From Chryseobacterium sp. KLBC 52 (GTDB lineage: Bacteria; Bacteroidota; Bacteroidia; Flavobacteriales; Weeksellaceae): a stretch of DNA of 64,000 nt. The notes under the pieces were generated by a model, which had not been told where the DNA came from, made no database searches, and saw only the letters and a program-made list of their open reading frames with translations. This document shows positions 54,241 to 63,200 of this stretch, one piece after another. The stretch's first letter is position 1; each line of letters starts with the position of its first letter. The DNA lies in contig NZ_QDFZ01000007.1 in the NCBI RefSeq assembly GCF_003347605.1, positions 180,725-244,724 of the forward strand. Direction: 5' to 3'. Position numbers and translations under genes: made by a program.

Positions 54241-54294
54241 ATTCCCCTCCTCCGGAGGGGTGGCAAAAATTCAAAGAATTTTTGACGGGGTGGT
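54241..54294 (-). repeat. 54-nt dispersed repeat, copy 2 (inverted)
   Basis: Exact reverse complement of 25928-25981 over all 54 bases. It lies between the converging ccoG and AraC genes. Confidence 0.9.
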
Positions 54295-54355
54295 TTACAA
54301 CAATCTCTCCATTAAACTTTAAACTGCAAACCTTAAACCTTAAACTTTGAACTCA

Positions 54356-55237
54356 TTAAGCCTTATATTTCCTCATAAACTGCGTAGGAGTCATTCCGGA
54401 GCTTTTCCGGAATACTCTTACAAAGTAGGAATATTCTTCATATCCTAAACGGAATGCAATTTCAACCAGGCTTTCATCAAGGTACATCAACATTCTTTTG
54501 GCTTCCAGCACGACCCTTTCTGTAATCACGTCTGTGGCAGTTTTTTGAACAACAGTTTGTGCAATCCTGTTCAGATGTTTGGATGAAATCCCTAATAAAG
54601 AGGCATAATGGGTAATAGATTTATGTTTTGTAAAGTTCTGTTCAATCAGATTTTCAAAATCCTGATAATGTTTAAAATAAGAAAGTCCGGCAGCTGAATC
54701 CATTGTATCAAAGTCCTTTGAAAACAATCTGGAAGCATTGATAAAAATCTGGGACATCAATGATAAAATCAGCCCTTCTTTCATGATACTTTTAGTCTGA
54801 TGTTCTTCTCCCAATTCCTGAAATAAGCTAATATTTTTTTTAAGCTCACCAACATCCAACTGCAATTTTCTTGGAAAAGATACAGACCCAAAAAAGGGAA
54901 AATTTCTTAGCTTCTGATTCACATAATGCATTTCATAAAATTCCTGGGAACAAAAGAAAATATACCCATCAATATCCTCCGATAGCTCCCAGCTGTGAAT
55001 CTGCCCCGGCGACAGAAAAAAAAGGCTTCCTTCCGACACTTCATATCTCTGAAAATCTATTTCATGTACGCCTGCTCCTTTGGTAAAAAGAACAGCAGCA
55101 TAGAAATCATGTCTGTGAGGTTTCTCTATATGACGATGTCCCAACACCAAATGATTCTTCATCGTATTAAAATAAAAATCTGAAGTATTTTTACCCGCCT
55201 GGAAGAGATCGATATGAAGAACAGAAATCGGATTCAT
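54356..55237 (-). CDS. AraC-family transcriptional regulator
   Basis: About 293 residues. The N-terminal cupin (HIEKPHRHDFYAAVLFTKG; FLSPGQIHSWEL) is followed by the AraC HTH pair (SITHYASLLGISSKHLNRIA; LVEIAFRLGYEEYSYFVRVFRKSSGMTPTQF). The cupin histidines suggest small-ligand or metal binding. I start at ATG 55237 (MNPISVLHIDLF). The frame is open to a TTG at 55276, but a TAAATTTG promoter box at 55264-55271 lies between. It is divergent from the MerR gene; the target is unknown. Confidence 0.9.
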   Translation of the reverse strand: MNPISVLHIDLFQAGKNTSDFYFNTMKNHLVLGHRHIEKPHRHDFYAAVLFTKGAGVHEIDFQRYEVSEGSLFFLSPGQIHSWELSEDIDGYIFFCSQEFYEMHYVNQKLRNFPFFGSVSFPRKLQLDVGELKKNISLFQELGEEHQTKSIMKEGLILSLMSQIFINASRLFSKDFDTMDSAAGLSYFKHYQDFENLIEQNFTKHKSITHYASLLGISSKHLNRIAQTVVQKTATDVITERVVLEAKRMLMYLDESLVEIAFRLGYEEYSYFVRVFRKSSGMTPTQFMRKYKA

Positions 55238-55263
55238 ATATATGTATATATCGTAAGAATTCA

Positions 55264-55271
55264 CAAATTTA
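55264..55271 (-). promoter_or_regulatory. -7 box (TAAATTTG) of the AraC gene
   Basis: Exact TAnnTTTG on the minus strand, 27-34 nt before the ATG at 55237. It rules out the longer start. Confidence 0.5.
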
Positions 55272-55396
55272 GACAAAAAAGAATCAGTTTATCGTGAACC
55301 TTTATATCTACTACTACAAACGTTTGTTATTAAAGGATGAATTTAACCCCATAAATTCCTTTAAAACAAAGTATGACCGCACTTTTTACAATATAT

Positions 55397-55429
55397 TTTG
55401 GATTAAACTTTAAAAAATTTTTATCTTTG
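55397..55429 (+). promoter_or_regulatory. Promoter of the MerR-family gene
   Basis: TTTG (55397-55400), a 21-nt spacer and TATCTTTG (55422-55429), 18 nt before ATG 55448. Confidence 0.65.
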
Positions 55430-55447
55430 AAGTTTAGGAGTTGTAAA

Positions 55448-55792
55448 ATGAAAATAAATTTACCTGATAAGCTGTATTATTCGATAGGAGAAGTTGCGAA
55501 AGCATTCGATGTAAACACTTCATTAATACGTTACTGGGAACAGGAATTCCCAATTATCAAGCCTAAAAAAAACAGAAAAGGGAACCGATATTTCACTCCT
55601 GAAGACATTAAAAACCTTCAGATGATTTACCATTTGGTAAAAGAAAAAGGATATACCCTTGATGGAGCCCGCGTCGCCCTGACCACCAACAGTAAAATTT
55701 CCGAAACCATCACTCTGATCGACCGCCTGGAGTTTGTAAAAGCTGAACTGATTAAGCTGAAAGAGTCTTTAGGAGAAAGAGAAGAGGAATAA
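55448..55792 (+). CDS. MerR-family transcriptional regulator
   Basis: About 114 residues: an N-terminal MerR HTH (YYSIGEVAKAFDVNTSLIRY, then WEQEFPIIKPKKNRKGNRYF) and a short C-terminal coiled coil, with no effector domain and no metal-binding cysteines. Small MerR proteins of this type are widespread in Flavobacteriia; the target is unknown. The start at 55448 (MKINLPDKL) is set by the promoter just upstream, since an open frame back to 55373 would run through that promoter. A near Shine-Dalgarno AGGAG lies at about 55436. Confidence 0.9.
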   Translation: MKINLPDKLYYSIGEVAKAFDVNTSLIRYWEQEFPIIKPKKNRKGNRYFTPEDIKNLQMIYHLVKEKGYTLDGARVALTTNSKISETITLIDRLEFVKAELIKLKESLGEREEE

Positions 55793-55807
55793 ATGCTTTG
55801 AAAATAT

Positions 55808-55843
55808 AAAACCTCCGCTGCAATTTATTGCAGCGGAGGTTTT
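55808..55843. terminator. Terminator of the MerR gene
   Basis: AAAACCTCCGCTGCAA and TTGCAGCGGAGGTTTT form 16 perfect pairs around TTTA, 15 nt after the stop. Confidence 0.92.
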
Positions 55844-55898
55844 ATTGATATTAACATGGGAAAGTCAATAACTCACTATTGCTTTTTATTCAAAATTA

Positions 55899-56120
55899 TT
55901 ATTCTTTCTTAAAACTCACCACCAAATACTCTCCGTTTGAACAGTATTTCTTACAACTGTCATCTTTAAACTTTTCAGGCTTTTTGGTATACTCTTCTAT
56001 ATACCTGGCACTTTCAGCTGTATCAGCCGGAACTATAACAATATGGTAATTGTCAGCCACTGTACTATCGGCCTTTTTCAATGCCTCTTCCTTGTATTTC
56101 AATGCTTCTGTGTAATTCAT
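55899..56120 (-). CDS. Small hypothetical protein at the end of the RHS locus
   Basis: 73 residues, soluble, charged and without known motifs. It begins MNYTEALKYKEEALKKA and has two closely spaced cysteines (DDSCKKYCSNGEY). It lies downstream of the RHS remnant on the same strand and could be another leftover immunity gene or an unrelated small protein. The sequence is too short to assign. Confidence 0.55.
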   Translation of the reverse strand: MNYTEALKYKEEALKKADSTVADNYHIVIVPADTAESARYIEEYTKKPEKFKDDSCKKYCSNGEYLVVSFKKE

Positions 56121-56221
56121 ATTTATATCGATTAATAAGGTGTGATAAAAAATTTACAAAAACCAAGCCGTTTGAAGAAATACTCTTACTTTGATGTAAG
56201 TAAAAAATAAAATAAATTTAT

Positions 56222-56752
56222 TTAAAGAAAAGCAGAGGTGAACTTTAGACTTTGCCAGTTAAGAACTATGCTGCGCATCAGTCCTCTACTTTTTCCTTGA
56301 ATATTGTTGAACAGCTTCAAATAGAATGATAGATTTCCGGATCTAATAAAGGCTCTAAAAAAGTTCAACGCTTTTAAATTTCCTAATATCAAAGCTATAA
56401 TATTAGATGCAAACTTATAAGCAGGGTATTCGCCGTAATAGAAAGATAAACTCCTTATATTAATGCTGATAAACTTGCATCTTTCAAAACCACCACTGTT
56501 GCAGAGGTTTCGTTTTATTTGTGGACACGAGCGATACGCTCGCGCCAGCGGGGGGGGTGTACTGCTGTCTCCGGTAAATTGTTCACCCAGCCAATCAATT
56601 GCTCTTTCAAATAAATCCTCTGCTTTCTTTTGCTCAGGTAACAACAACTTCCTCAATATCTGTTATTCTTTCTTCAATAACTTCAGGGGTAATAAGTGGT
56701 TGCTGATTAGAGTTTCGGTAAGTTTCAGGAATCGCAGGAGAATTAGTAGAAT
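56222..56752 (-). pseudogene. Frameshifted remnant, probably of an RHS-linked gene
   Basis: Reading leftwards, one frame encodes NSPAIPETYRNSNQQPLITP and continues to ITDIEEVVVT then stop. The next frame continues with LLLPEQKKAEDLFERAIDWL. Together they look like one protein broken by a small indel near 56640. The continuation hits an 8-G run (56550-56557) beside a GCGATACGCTCGC hairpin, after which the open frame to 56222 has no recognisable character. The link to RHS rests on location and on the shared hairpin, not on a domain I can name. Confidence 0.5.
56521..56557. repeat. GCGAxACGCTCGC hairpin repeat, copy 2
   Basis: GACACGAGCGATACGCTCGC followed by GCCAGCG and a G-run. It is closely related to the copy near 59838, and each lies at a break between RHS-locus pieces. 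Confidence 0.6.
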
Positions 56753-56753
56753 T

Positions 56754-57116
56754 TTATATTTTATTTGCCCATATCAGATAATTTTCTTGTAATTCTTTTT
56801 TAATAATTTTTATATTCTCGTCCAGTATTGAAATTGATTTCTCTAAAAAATCCATTTTAGTAGGATTGTAAATATAATTTAAGATTTCTTTACTATTGGC
56901 CAAGTTATCATCATCAATGAAAATTGATGAAATATCTATTATACCAGAATCCCAAAATAGAATCAAAATACTTAATTTATCAGATTCAAATTCAAAAGAT
57001 AAACCTTTATTTCCTAGAATAGATTTATTAAGAGGTCTAATCAAGGATTCTTTATTCAAACTATTCTCATCAATATATTTTTTCAATTCTTGAAATCTTT
57101 CTAAAACATTATTCAT
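56754..57116 (-). CDS. Candidate immunity protein for displaced RHS tip 3
   Basis: A 120-residue soluble acidic protein starting MNNVLERFQELKKYIDENSL, with no signal peptide and no recognised domain. It begins 5 nt after the stop of the RHS tip reading frame at 57122-58066. A small gene directly behind a polymorphic-toxin tip is usually its immunity gene. A cytoplasmic location would fit a toxin acting in the cytoplasm. The role is inferred from position only. Confidence 0.55.
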   Translation of the reverse strand: MNNVLERFQELKKYIDENSLNKESLIRPLNKSILGNKGLSFEFESDKLSILILFWDSGIIDISSIFIDDDNLANSKEILNYIYNPTKMDFLEKSISILDENIKIIKKELQENYLIWANKI

Positions 57117-57121
57117 ATTTA

Positions 57122-58066
57122 TTATTTTACTATTAAAGGTGGAGTTAGATTAAACACTGGAGGAGTTAACATTCCTCCTTGTTTTTGCAGTATAAATCTT
57201 TGGCTAGCACCTGCTTCAGGATGAACTGCTTTCAACCAATTGGCTTGACCTCCATCTATTAGACTTGCTGAAGGGATATCCATTTCAGAGTACACCCAGT
57301 TCTTTGGAGCAGCATTCCAGCCATTAGGGCCGTTTGTAGAAAAGAATGTCATCCCACCTTGTTCTGTAATTGTTAATCCCGTATTAGCCATTTGATTATA
57401 AGAAGATAATGGACTCCAATGTCCAACCCTTGTCGTTCCTAACGGAAATTGTGTTTGAACACCTATAGTACTGGATAAGCTTTCACTTGCCAGAGAGTTT
57501 CCTGTGAGAGAAATTGATCCTCCTCCCAAAGTCAAAAATTTTAGACCAACTTTACCAAGAATATATTCTGAAGCAACGCCAGTTGGCGCCATTTGCATAG
57601 CAATCAAACCATTATATGCTAATTGAGACGAAGGGTTTGCATAAGGGTTGTCAGGGATAGCTCTAGCATAATTTCCAGCAGTGTAACTCTGAATTTGGGT
57701 TAGAACACTGTTAATATAACCATTAAAATCTGAATAAGAAGCGTTTCCTCCTTCGCCTAATTTTACATACCCACTCTCACCATTACCAATACGAGTATCT
57801 GAGACAACTGAATTATCTGCTTTAAACTCTGTATATCCACCTTGCTTATATGCTGCATCACCTTCTTGCATATTTTGAACAAAATTCCATTTCCCATCTT
57901 TTAATCCCCATCCTAAACTTTCTCTTCCATCAGGATCAATAAAATTAATAGGGTTACTGAACGCATAATTATAAGGACTATGTCTTGTCATCTTTTCCGC
58001 CAGCGGATCTACAACACCCCATCTTCCCAGATCTGGCATATACATCCTGGCTCCGTAATCATACAT
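57122..58066 (-). pseudogene. Displaced RHS C-terminal tip cassette 3 (core carries a nonsense codon)
   Basis: A short RHS core ([20 protein letters not shown] to FIDPDGRES) followed by a tip domain of about 265 residues I cannot name ([54 protein letters not shown]). Core homology continues upstream to about 58105, but the codon for Q in GKELQETG is TAG (58076-58078), so no full-length fusion can be read. The ATG used is internal to the core and probably not a natural start. It is best seen as a silent tip cassette that could recombine into the intact RHS gene. Confidence 0.7.
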
Positions 58067-58108
58067 TCCCGTTTCCTACAATTCCTTCCCGTTGTACTTG
58101 TACTTATA
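57921..58108 (-). repeat. RHS core repeat, copy in cassette 3
   Basis: About 188 nt encoding [20 protein letters not shown] to FIDPDGRE. It is highly similar in DNA to 59371-59559 and 60961-61146, giving homology for recombination between tips. Confidence 0.8.
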
Positions 58109-58135
58109 CGAGGGAGAATAATTCTTTAATAGAAT

Positions 58136-58624
58136 TTATTTTGGCAAATAATTATGAATATCAAATAGACTGAATTGCTTATTTGATACATTAATAGTTT
58201 TTGCTTTTACCGAGTTTGGATTTGCCAGATCTGAAAACTTTTGAATTACTTTAAATAAGTAAAACTTTCCCTTTAAGTATTTAAAATATAATTCATATTC
58301 GTAATGATATCTGTTTCCATACTCAAAAGAATAGTAGAATCCATTTTTAGTTTTCCTTATAAAATTTGTAGCATAGCCTTCTACTTCATCTGTTGATAAA
58401 AGAGATTTTGTATTTATTATACATTTTCCGTTAGAATTAATTACTATAAATCTTTCTTCATTTTCTTTATTTATAGATTCATAAATATTAAAGTCTTTCT
58501 TATCAAATTTTAATTCTGTATTATTTCTTATAAAGAATTTATTTTCATCAGGACAAGAGTTGGTTTTTTCCTGACATTGTGCCAGGGTTATTGAGAAAAC
58601 CAGAATAAAAAATATTTTTTTCAT
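58136..58624 (-). CDS. Candidate immunity lipoprotein for displaced RHS tip 2
   Basis: A 162-residue predicted lipoprotein (MKKIFFILVFSITLAQC, lipid-attached C17) with no recognised domain. It begins 6 nt after the stop of the RHS tip at 58631. Export to the periplasm fits protection against a toxin acting on the cell wall, and that tip resembles SleB-type wall hydrolases. The pairing is inferred from position and predicted location. Confidence 0.6.
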   Translation of the reverse strand: MKKIFFILVFSITLAQCQEKTNSCPDENKFFIRNNTELKFDKKDFNIYESINKENEERFIVINSNGKCIINTKSLLSTDEVEGYATNFIRKTKNGFYYSFEYGNRYHYEYELYFKYLKGKFYLFKVIQKFSDLANPNSVKAKTINVSNKQFSLFDIHNYLPK

Positions 58625-58630
58625 TACTAA

Positions 58631-59701
58631 TTATTTTACTTTTTTCCAAAAAATACTATTTCCTCCTGCTACGGTAGCTTGTAGTCCATATTTTGTTTTT
58701 ATTCCTGTGTTATAGTAAAAATTGCCATTTGACCAATTTTTAGGATTTGTAAAAACATCTTGCGGTAAATCATATTTTTTTCCGTAATATTTAACGTTTT
58801 TTCCATACTTAGATTGATTTGCAGATAAAAAACTATTGTAAAGATTCCCATCAATGCTAATACTTTTGTATTCCTCAAACTTATTTTGTGGTGTTCCGTT
58901 TGGTGATGCAAGCCCCCACGCAAGAAAATCCGTCCCGTCCCATAAAACTGCTCCCCCTGTTGGATCAACAGGGTTCGTTAATGCATCTATTACCCCGGCT
59001 CTTGCATAATTTGCTAGGTCAGAAAAATTTCCTTCATCTAATGATTTTTTGTTTGGTACACTTGAATATCCTGACATTAACAAAGAAAACATACTTTTTC
59101 CTCTTGCATCTGCTTCATTTTTATTAGCATGGGCAATATATAGATATTCATTAGGATCAGAAGAAAGTCCTTCTTGCTTTACAACTCCTGCGAGCATCTT
59201 AAATTGAGAATGAGTGATGCTTAATTCTTCAGCATTATTGAAAGTTGTTGATTTTGTTCCATCATTATTTTTTTTAACCGTTTTACTATCAGCAACATAT
59301 ACTTTATTATCGTTTTTACCGTCACTACCCAAGTATTTTCCAAGCTTTGTATAATAGTCACCCTGAGGCTCCATTCCATCCGGATCAATAAATCGCATAG
59401 GATTATCAAAAGCATAGTTATAAGGACTATGCCTCGTCATTTTCTCTGCCAGGGGATCCACAACACCCCATCTTCCAATATCCGGCATATACATCCTCGC
59501 TCCGTAATCATACATTCCACTTTCCTGAAGTTCTTTGCCATTGTACTTATATTGATACGCTGGATTTCCTGTCATTACATTATACCCCTCATGCTTCAAT
59601 CCAAACGGATAATAATTACTTTCTTCAATGATCTCTGTTCCTGCTCCATTTTTAGCATAACTTAATCTAACATTTCCAAGGTGGTCAGTATAATTATACA
59701 C
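58631..59701 (-). CDS. Displaced RHS C-terminal tip cassette 2 (frameshifted core), SleB-like tip
   Basis: The 356 codons from a GTG encode RHS core ([34 protein letters not shown]) and then a tip of about 235 residues. The tip contains ITHSQFKMLAGVVKQEG, YLYIAHANKNEADARGKSMF and VDPTGGAVLWDGTDFLAWG, a pattern like SleB/CwlJ-type wall hydrolases (L..VV..E, then A..NR-like helix, then D.TGGA). Core homology runs on upstream to about 59835, but the frame is lost by a 2-nt deletion near 59810 (in-frame stop at 59816-59818), and no signal peptide exists. It is therefore probably a silent cassette rather than a working gene. Confidence 0.7.
   Translation of the reverse strand: MYNYTDHLGNVRLSYAKNGAGTEIIEESNYYPFGLKHEGYNVMTGNPAYQYKYNGKELQESGMYDYGARMYMPDIGRWGVVDPLAEKMTRHSPYNYAFDNPMRFIDPDGMEPQGDYYTKLGKYLGSDGKNDNKVYVADSKTVKKNNDGTKSTTFNNAEELSITHSQFKMLAGVVKQEGLSSDPNEYLYIAHANKNEADARGKSMFSLLMSGYSSVPNKKSLDEGNFSDLANYARAGVIDALTNPVDPTGGAVLWDGTDFLAWGLASPNGTPQNKFEEYKSISIDGNLYNSFLSANQSKYGKNVKYYGKKYDLPQDVFTNPKNWSNGNFYYNTGIKTKYGLQATVAGGNSIFWKKVK
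59371..59559 (-). repeat. RHS core repeat, copy in cassette 2
   Basis: Second DNA copy of the shared core block. Homology with the intact gene extends much further upstream (to about 59835) than in cassette 3. Confidence 0.8.
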
Positions 59702-59830
59702 ATACTTTCCGGTTTCAACATTAAAATATCCTTCTGCGGTTGGGAAAAACTTTAATATCGAATTGGTATACTGAAAGCCATCCAGATAATCGGTGATTTC
59801 TGTTCCGAACTTTTCTTACCTTCTTATCTG

Positions 59831-59872
59831 GGGTATAGACACTAGCGAGACGCTCGCCAGCAGGGGTATTCT
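59831..59872. repeat. GCGAGACGCTCGC hairpin repeat, copy 1
   Basis: GACACTAGCGAGACGCTCGC, then CAGCAGGGG. It sits exactly between the upstream end of cassette 2's core and the immunity gene of the intact RHS gene. A related copy is at 56521-56557. Confidence 0.65.
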
Positions 59873-59875
59873 ATT

Positions 59876-60265
59876 TTAAAATGTAGTTGTTAAGATTTCT
59901 TCTGCCTGTTCTTCATAATCTAAAATATAGATTTTTTTGCTGTTCTTAATAGTAATTTTCAAAGAACCTTTTGGCTTTATAATAGAATCTCCTATTTCTA
60001 TTTTTTCATCCCATCCTGTATGAGTAGGTAAACTATCTCTTCCATATACAACATATGTAGCTCCGTGATTAGAATAATCAGTACTTTTTTTACTTACAAT
60101 AGATTTAATAGATTTATTTTTAATTTTTATAAAAAGTAAGTTATTAAGATCTTCATTACTTACTGGAGTATTTTTATAATAAATAAAAATCAAAATGAAA
60201 ATACCTAAAATTATAAACGAGCTAACAAGTATTATTGGTGGATATTTTTTATTTAAAAGCATCAT
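59876..60265 (-). CDS. Candidate membrane-anchored immunity protein for the intact RHS toxin
   Basis: A 129-residue protein with one N-terminal membrane helix (YPPIILVSSFIILGIFILIF) and a small soluble domain of no known family. Its ATG overlaps the RHS stop codon by 4 bp (ATGA), so it is translationally coupled. A membrane-anchored protein facing the periplasm would suit a toxin that acts at or across the inner membrane. The role is inferred from position and coupling. Confidence 0.65.
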   Translation of the reverse strand: MMLLNKKYPPIILVSSFIILGIFILIFIYYKNTPVSNEDLNNLLFIKIKNKSIKSIVSKKSTDYSNHGATYVVYGRDSLPTHTGWDEKIEIGDSIIKPKGSLKITIKNSKKIYILDYEEQAEEILTTTF

Positions 60266-63200
60266 TTTTTATCGGGATTAATAAATTTAGTATTTGTTCT
60301 TGTCCAAGCTGCACCTACATCTAATCCAAAACCGTATCCAACACCTCCAGTAGTATACCCATTTTTGTTTTTCCCCCAAGCATTTGGATTGACATTTTGC
60401 ATGAACGTAGTGTTACTATCTGTGGATCCCCCATAACTAACAGTTGCTCCAACACCTCCTGAATACGAATTACCATACCCCTCAAAATCTTTAATATGAA
60501 ACATCTTATCAGGATTTGTAGTTTTAATAGGAATAAAATCACCTCCTACTCCTATCATTAGTCCATTAGCTTTCCCATAGGAATAATAGAATTTTCCGTT
60601 CCCATAAGAATCTTTAACATAGCCTGCAGCGGCAGTAAATCCAGGCGTTATTAATGGTGCAAATGTGACACTTCCTTGAACAGCTAAACCACTTACACTT
60701 GTTGCAGAAGAAGTGATTTTTTCACCATTAATTGTTCTAATGGAGTTTCCGCTTTCAACGTTGGCAAGAGTAACACTATTATTTCCTGTTTTAGCTGTAG
60801 CAGAACCATTGGCATGCAGATAATACATCCTATCCTGTCCATTATTGGATTCTCCAAATTGGTACTTTTTGCCTAAATGTTCATAGCCTGCAATTTGCTT
60901 ATTGGTATCTTTCCATACATAATCACCTGTCTTCTTGTTTCGATACCAGTCTGTTGCTTCTCTTCCATCAGTATCAATAAATCTCAAAGGATTATTAAAT
61001 GCATAGTTATAAGGACTATACCTCGTCATTTTCTCTGTCAGGGGATCCACCACACTCCATCTTCCAATATCCGGCATATACATTCTCGCTCCATAGTCAT
61101 ACATTCCCGTCTCTTGTAACTCTTTGCCGTTGTACTTGTACTGATAAGAATTCTGCGTTGTAGCTGTATAATTATGCAACAATCCAAATGGATAATAATT
61201 ATTGACTTCAACAATCTCCCCAGGTTTCCAAACATTAAAACATAACGGAGAATTACCAGGTCTTGGGTTATCACAGACTCTTGATAAATATTGCCTTGCT
61301 TGTATGATACCATCCTTATTGGTATCGGTATAGCTTAATCTTACATTTCCTAGATGGTCGGTAAAATTATATACATACTGATTCAGTAATGCATCATAAT
61401 ATCCTTCTGTTGTTGGGACAATCCTCAGCATCATCTCTGGAGTTTCATTAGGATCTATTGTTCCATCTATCTCTGAAGGTCTGGTAGATTTATACTGGAA
61501 ACCATCCAGATAATCCGTTTCTAAATCTCCAAAGAGCTTCTTCACCTTTACTCCATCTACTCTGTAAATATATTGAGTTACTATTGAGTTTTGGGTAATC
61601 TGTTTAGGTAAATTTAGATAATTATATTGAATTGATGAAATCCCTTTATCAGGCTGGCTGATCATATTTCCGTTTCCGTCTCCAGTATCATTATCATACC
61701 CTATTATATTGGGCGTTGAGGAGTAAGGATACCCCGAAGAGTTCTGCTGCTGATCTGTAACTTTTACCAGCTTGTTTCCTACATAATCATACTTTAAATT
61801 ATCAATCATCAAAGTGGTAGTACTTCCCGGGAGCAGTCCCTGACTTCTCACCAGATTCAGAACATTTCCATTTACATCATAAGCCAGAAGTTCATTGTAC
61901 TCTTTTGCATATGGATTCGTATCTTTCTGATAAAAACCGCCCGTGAGCCTGTTTAAAGGATCATATACATAGCCATATCTTTTTAACGGTTCATTGTCTT
62001 CAGTGAGTGTTTTCCACGATACTTCAGCAATATTTCCGTTGTATCTCGGTTTTACTTTTTGATTGGGATAATCCGAATTAGGAATTTCCAAACCTTCCAC
62101 TTTGTTATAATTAATCTTATATCCAAACAGATCACTTCCTAAGTTAGCAGGATCGTTGATCTGGGTCAGCCACCCACGGATATTATATTGGTAATCTATC
62201 TGCTGAAGCGGAGAAGAAGCCGTAACTCCTCCTACTTTTTTATTCGTAACCTGGGAAATTTCATTATAGGTATTCTGAGCCAGGATTTCTTCAGCATTAT
62301 TATCAATCTTATGTTTATGGGTAACCAAGCGGTTCTGACTGTCATAATCAAAGGTTTCTGTGATGACCCTTTCGGTATCCGTACTCAGTCTCTTATGCCT
62401 TGTTACAGTCTGTTTCGTGATTCCTGCAAAATCAAGTTTGGATTCTGTGCGGGTATAGCCTCCCAAATGATTCACAGAATGACTGCCAATAGCTCTTCCT
62501 TTCTGATCATAATAGGTATAATTCCTGGTCCAGTTGTCATCCTCAATATTCTTTACAAAACTCATTACAGGTAGTCCTTTGGTACTTCTTCCATCAGCTG
62601 TATGAGTGTCTGTCAATACTGGTTCTCCCTGAATTGTTGAAGGAAATGCCGGATTAAAACTGTAGGCAGGATAAGAGTCGTAATAATTAACCGACAAAAT
62701 ACTTTCAGGGGTAAAATAGACAGCGGTATAATAAATATTGATTCCATTCCTTACAAAACCTGTAGAATGGCGCGCATCATAAATAACCAAATCCTTGATC
62801 TGATCCTGTATTGTCGCCCTACTGTCATTTGAACTGAATATGCCTGTATAGGCAACTCTTCCCCACTGGTCATACTTGGTCATCAGCCATTTTCCAGATC
62901 CTTTCATATTGGCATCCTGGCTAAGCATCAGCCTGTCGGCTTTATCATATACCATAAACTCCCAGCCTTTGCCGGGAAGCTTTTTTTCCACAAGTCTTCC
63001 CCTGCCGTCATAACGGTACTGATAGCATAAGGTATTGAGTAGATCATCCGTAATAGACTTATGAACAGCCAGAGGAGGAATAACAAAAGCCAGCTGATCA
63101 TATTCATTATAAACATAATAGGTATCCACATGTTCTGCAGGGCTCATGACTTTTCTTACTAATACAACCTGTCCTCTACCGTTTTTAAACTCTATGGTTT

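Noticed and set aside
56222..56520. Open frame continuing the RHS-edge remnant to 56222
   Set aside because: The sequence after the 8-G run has no known character and its composition looks accidental; kept only as part of the remnant.
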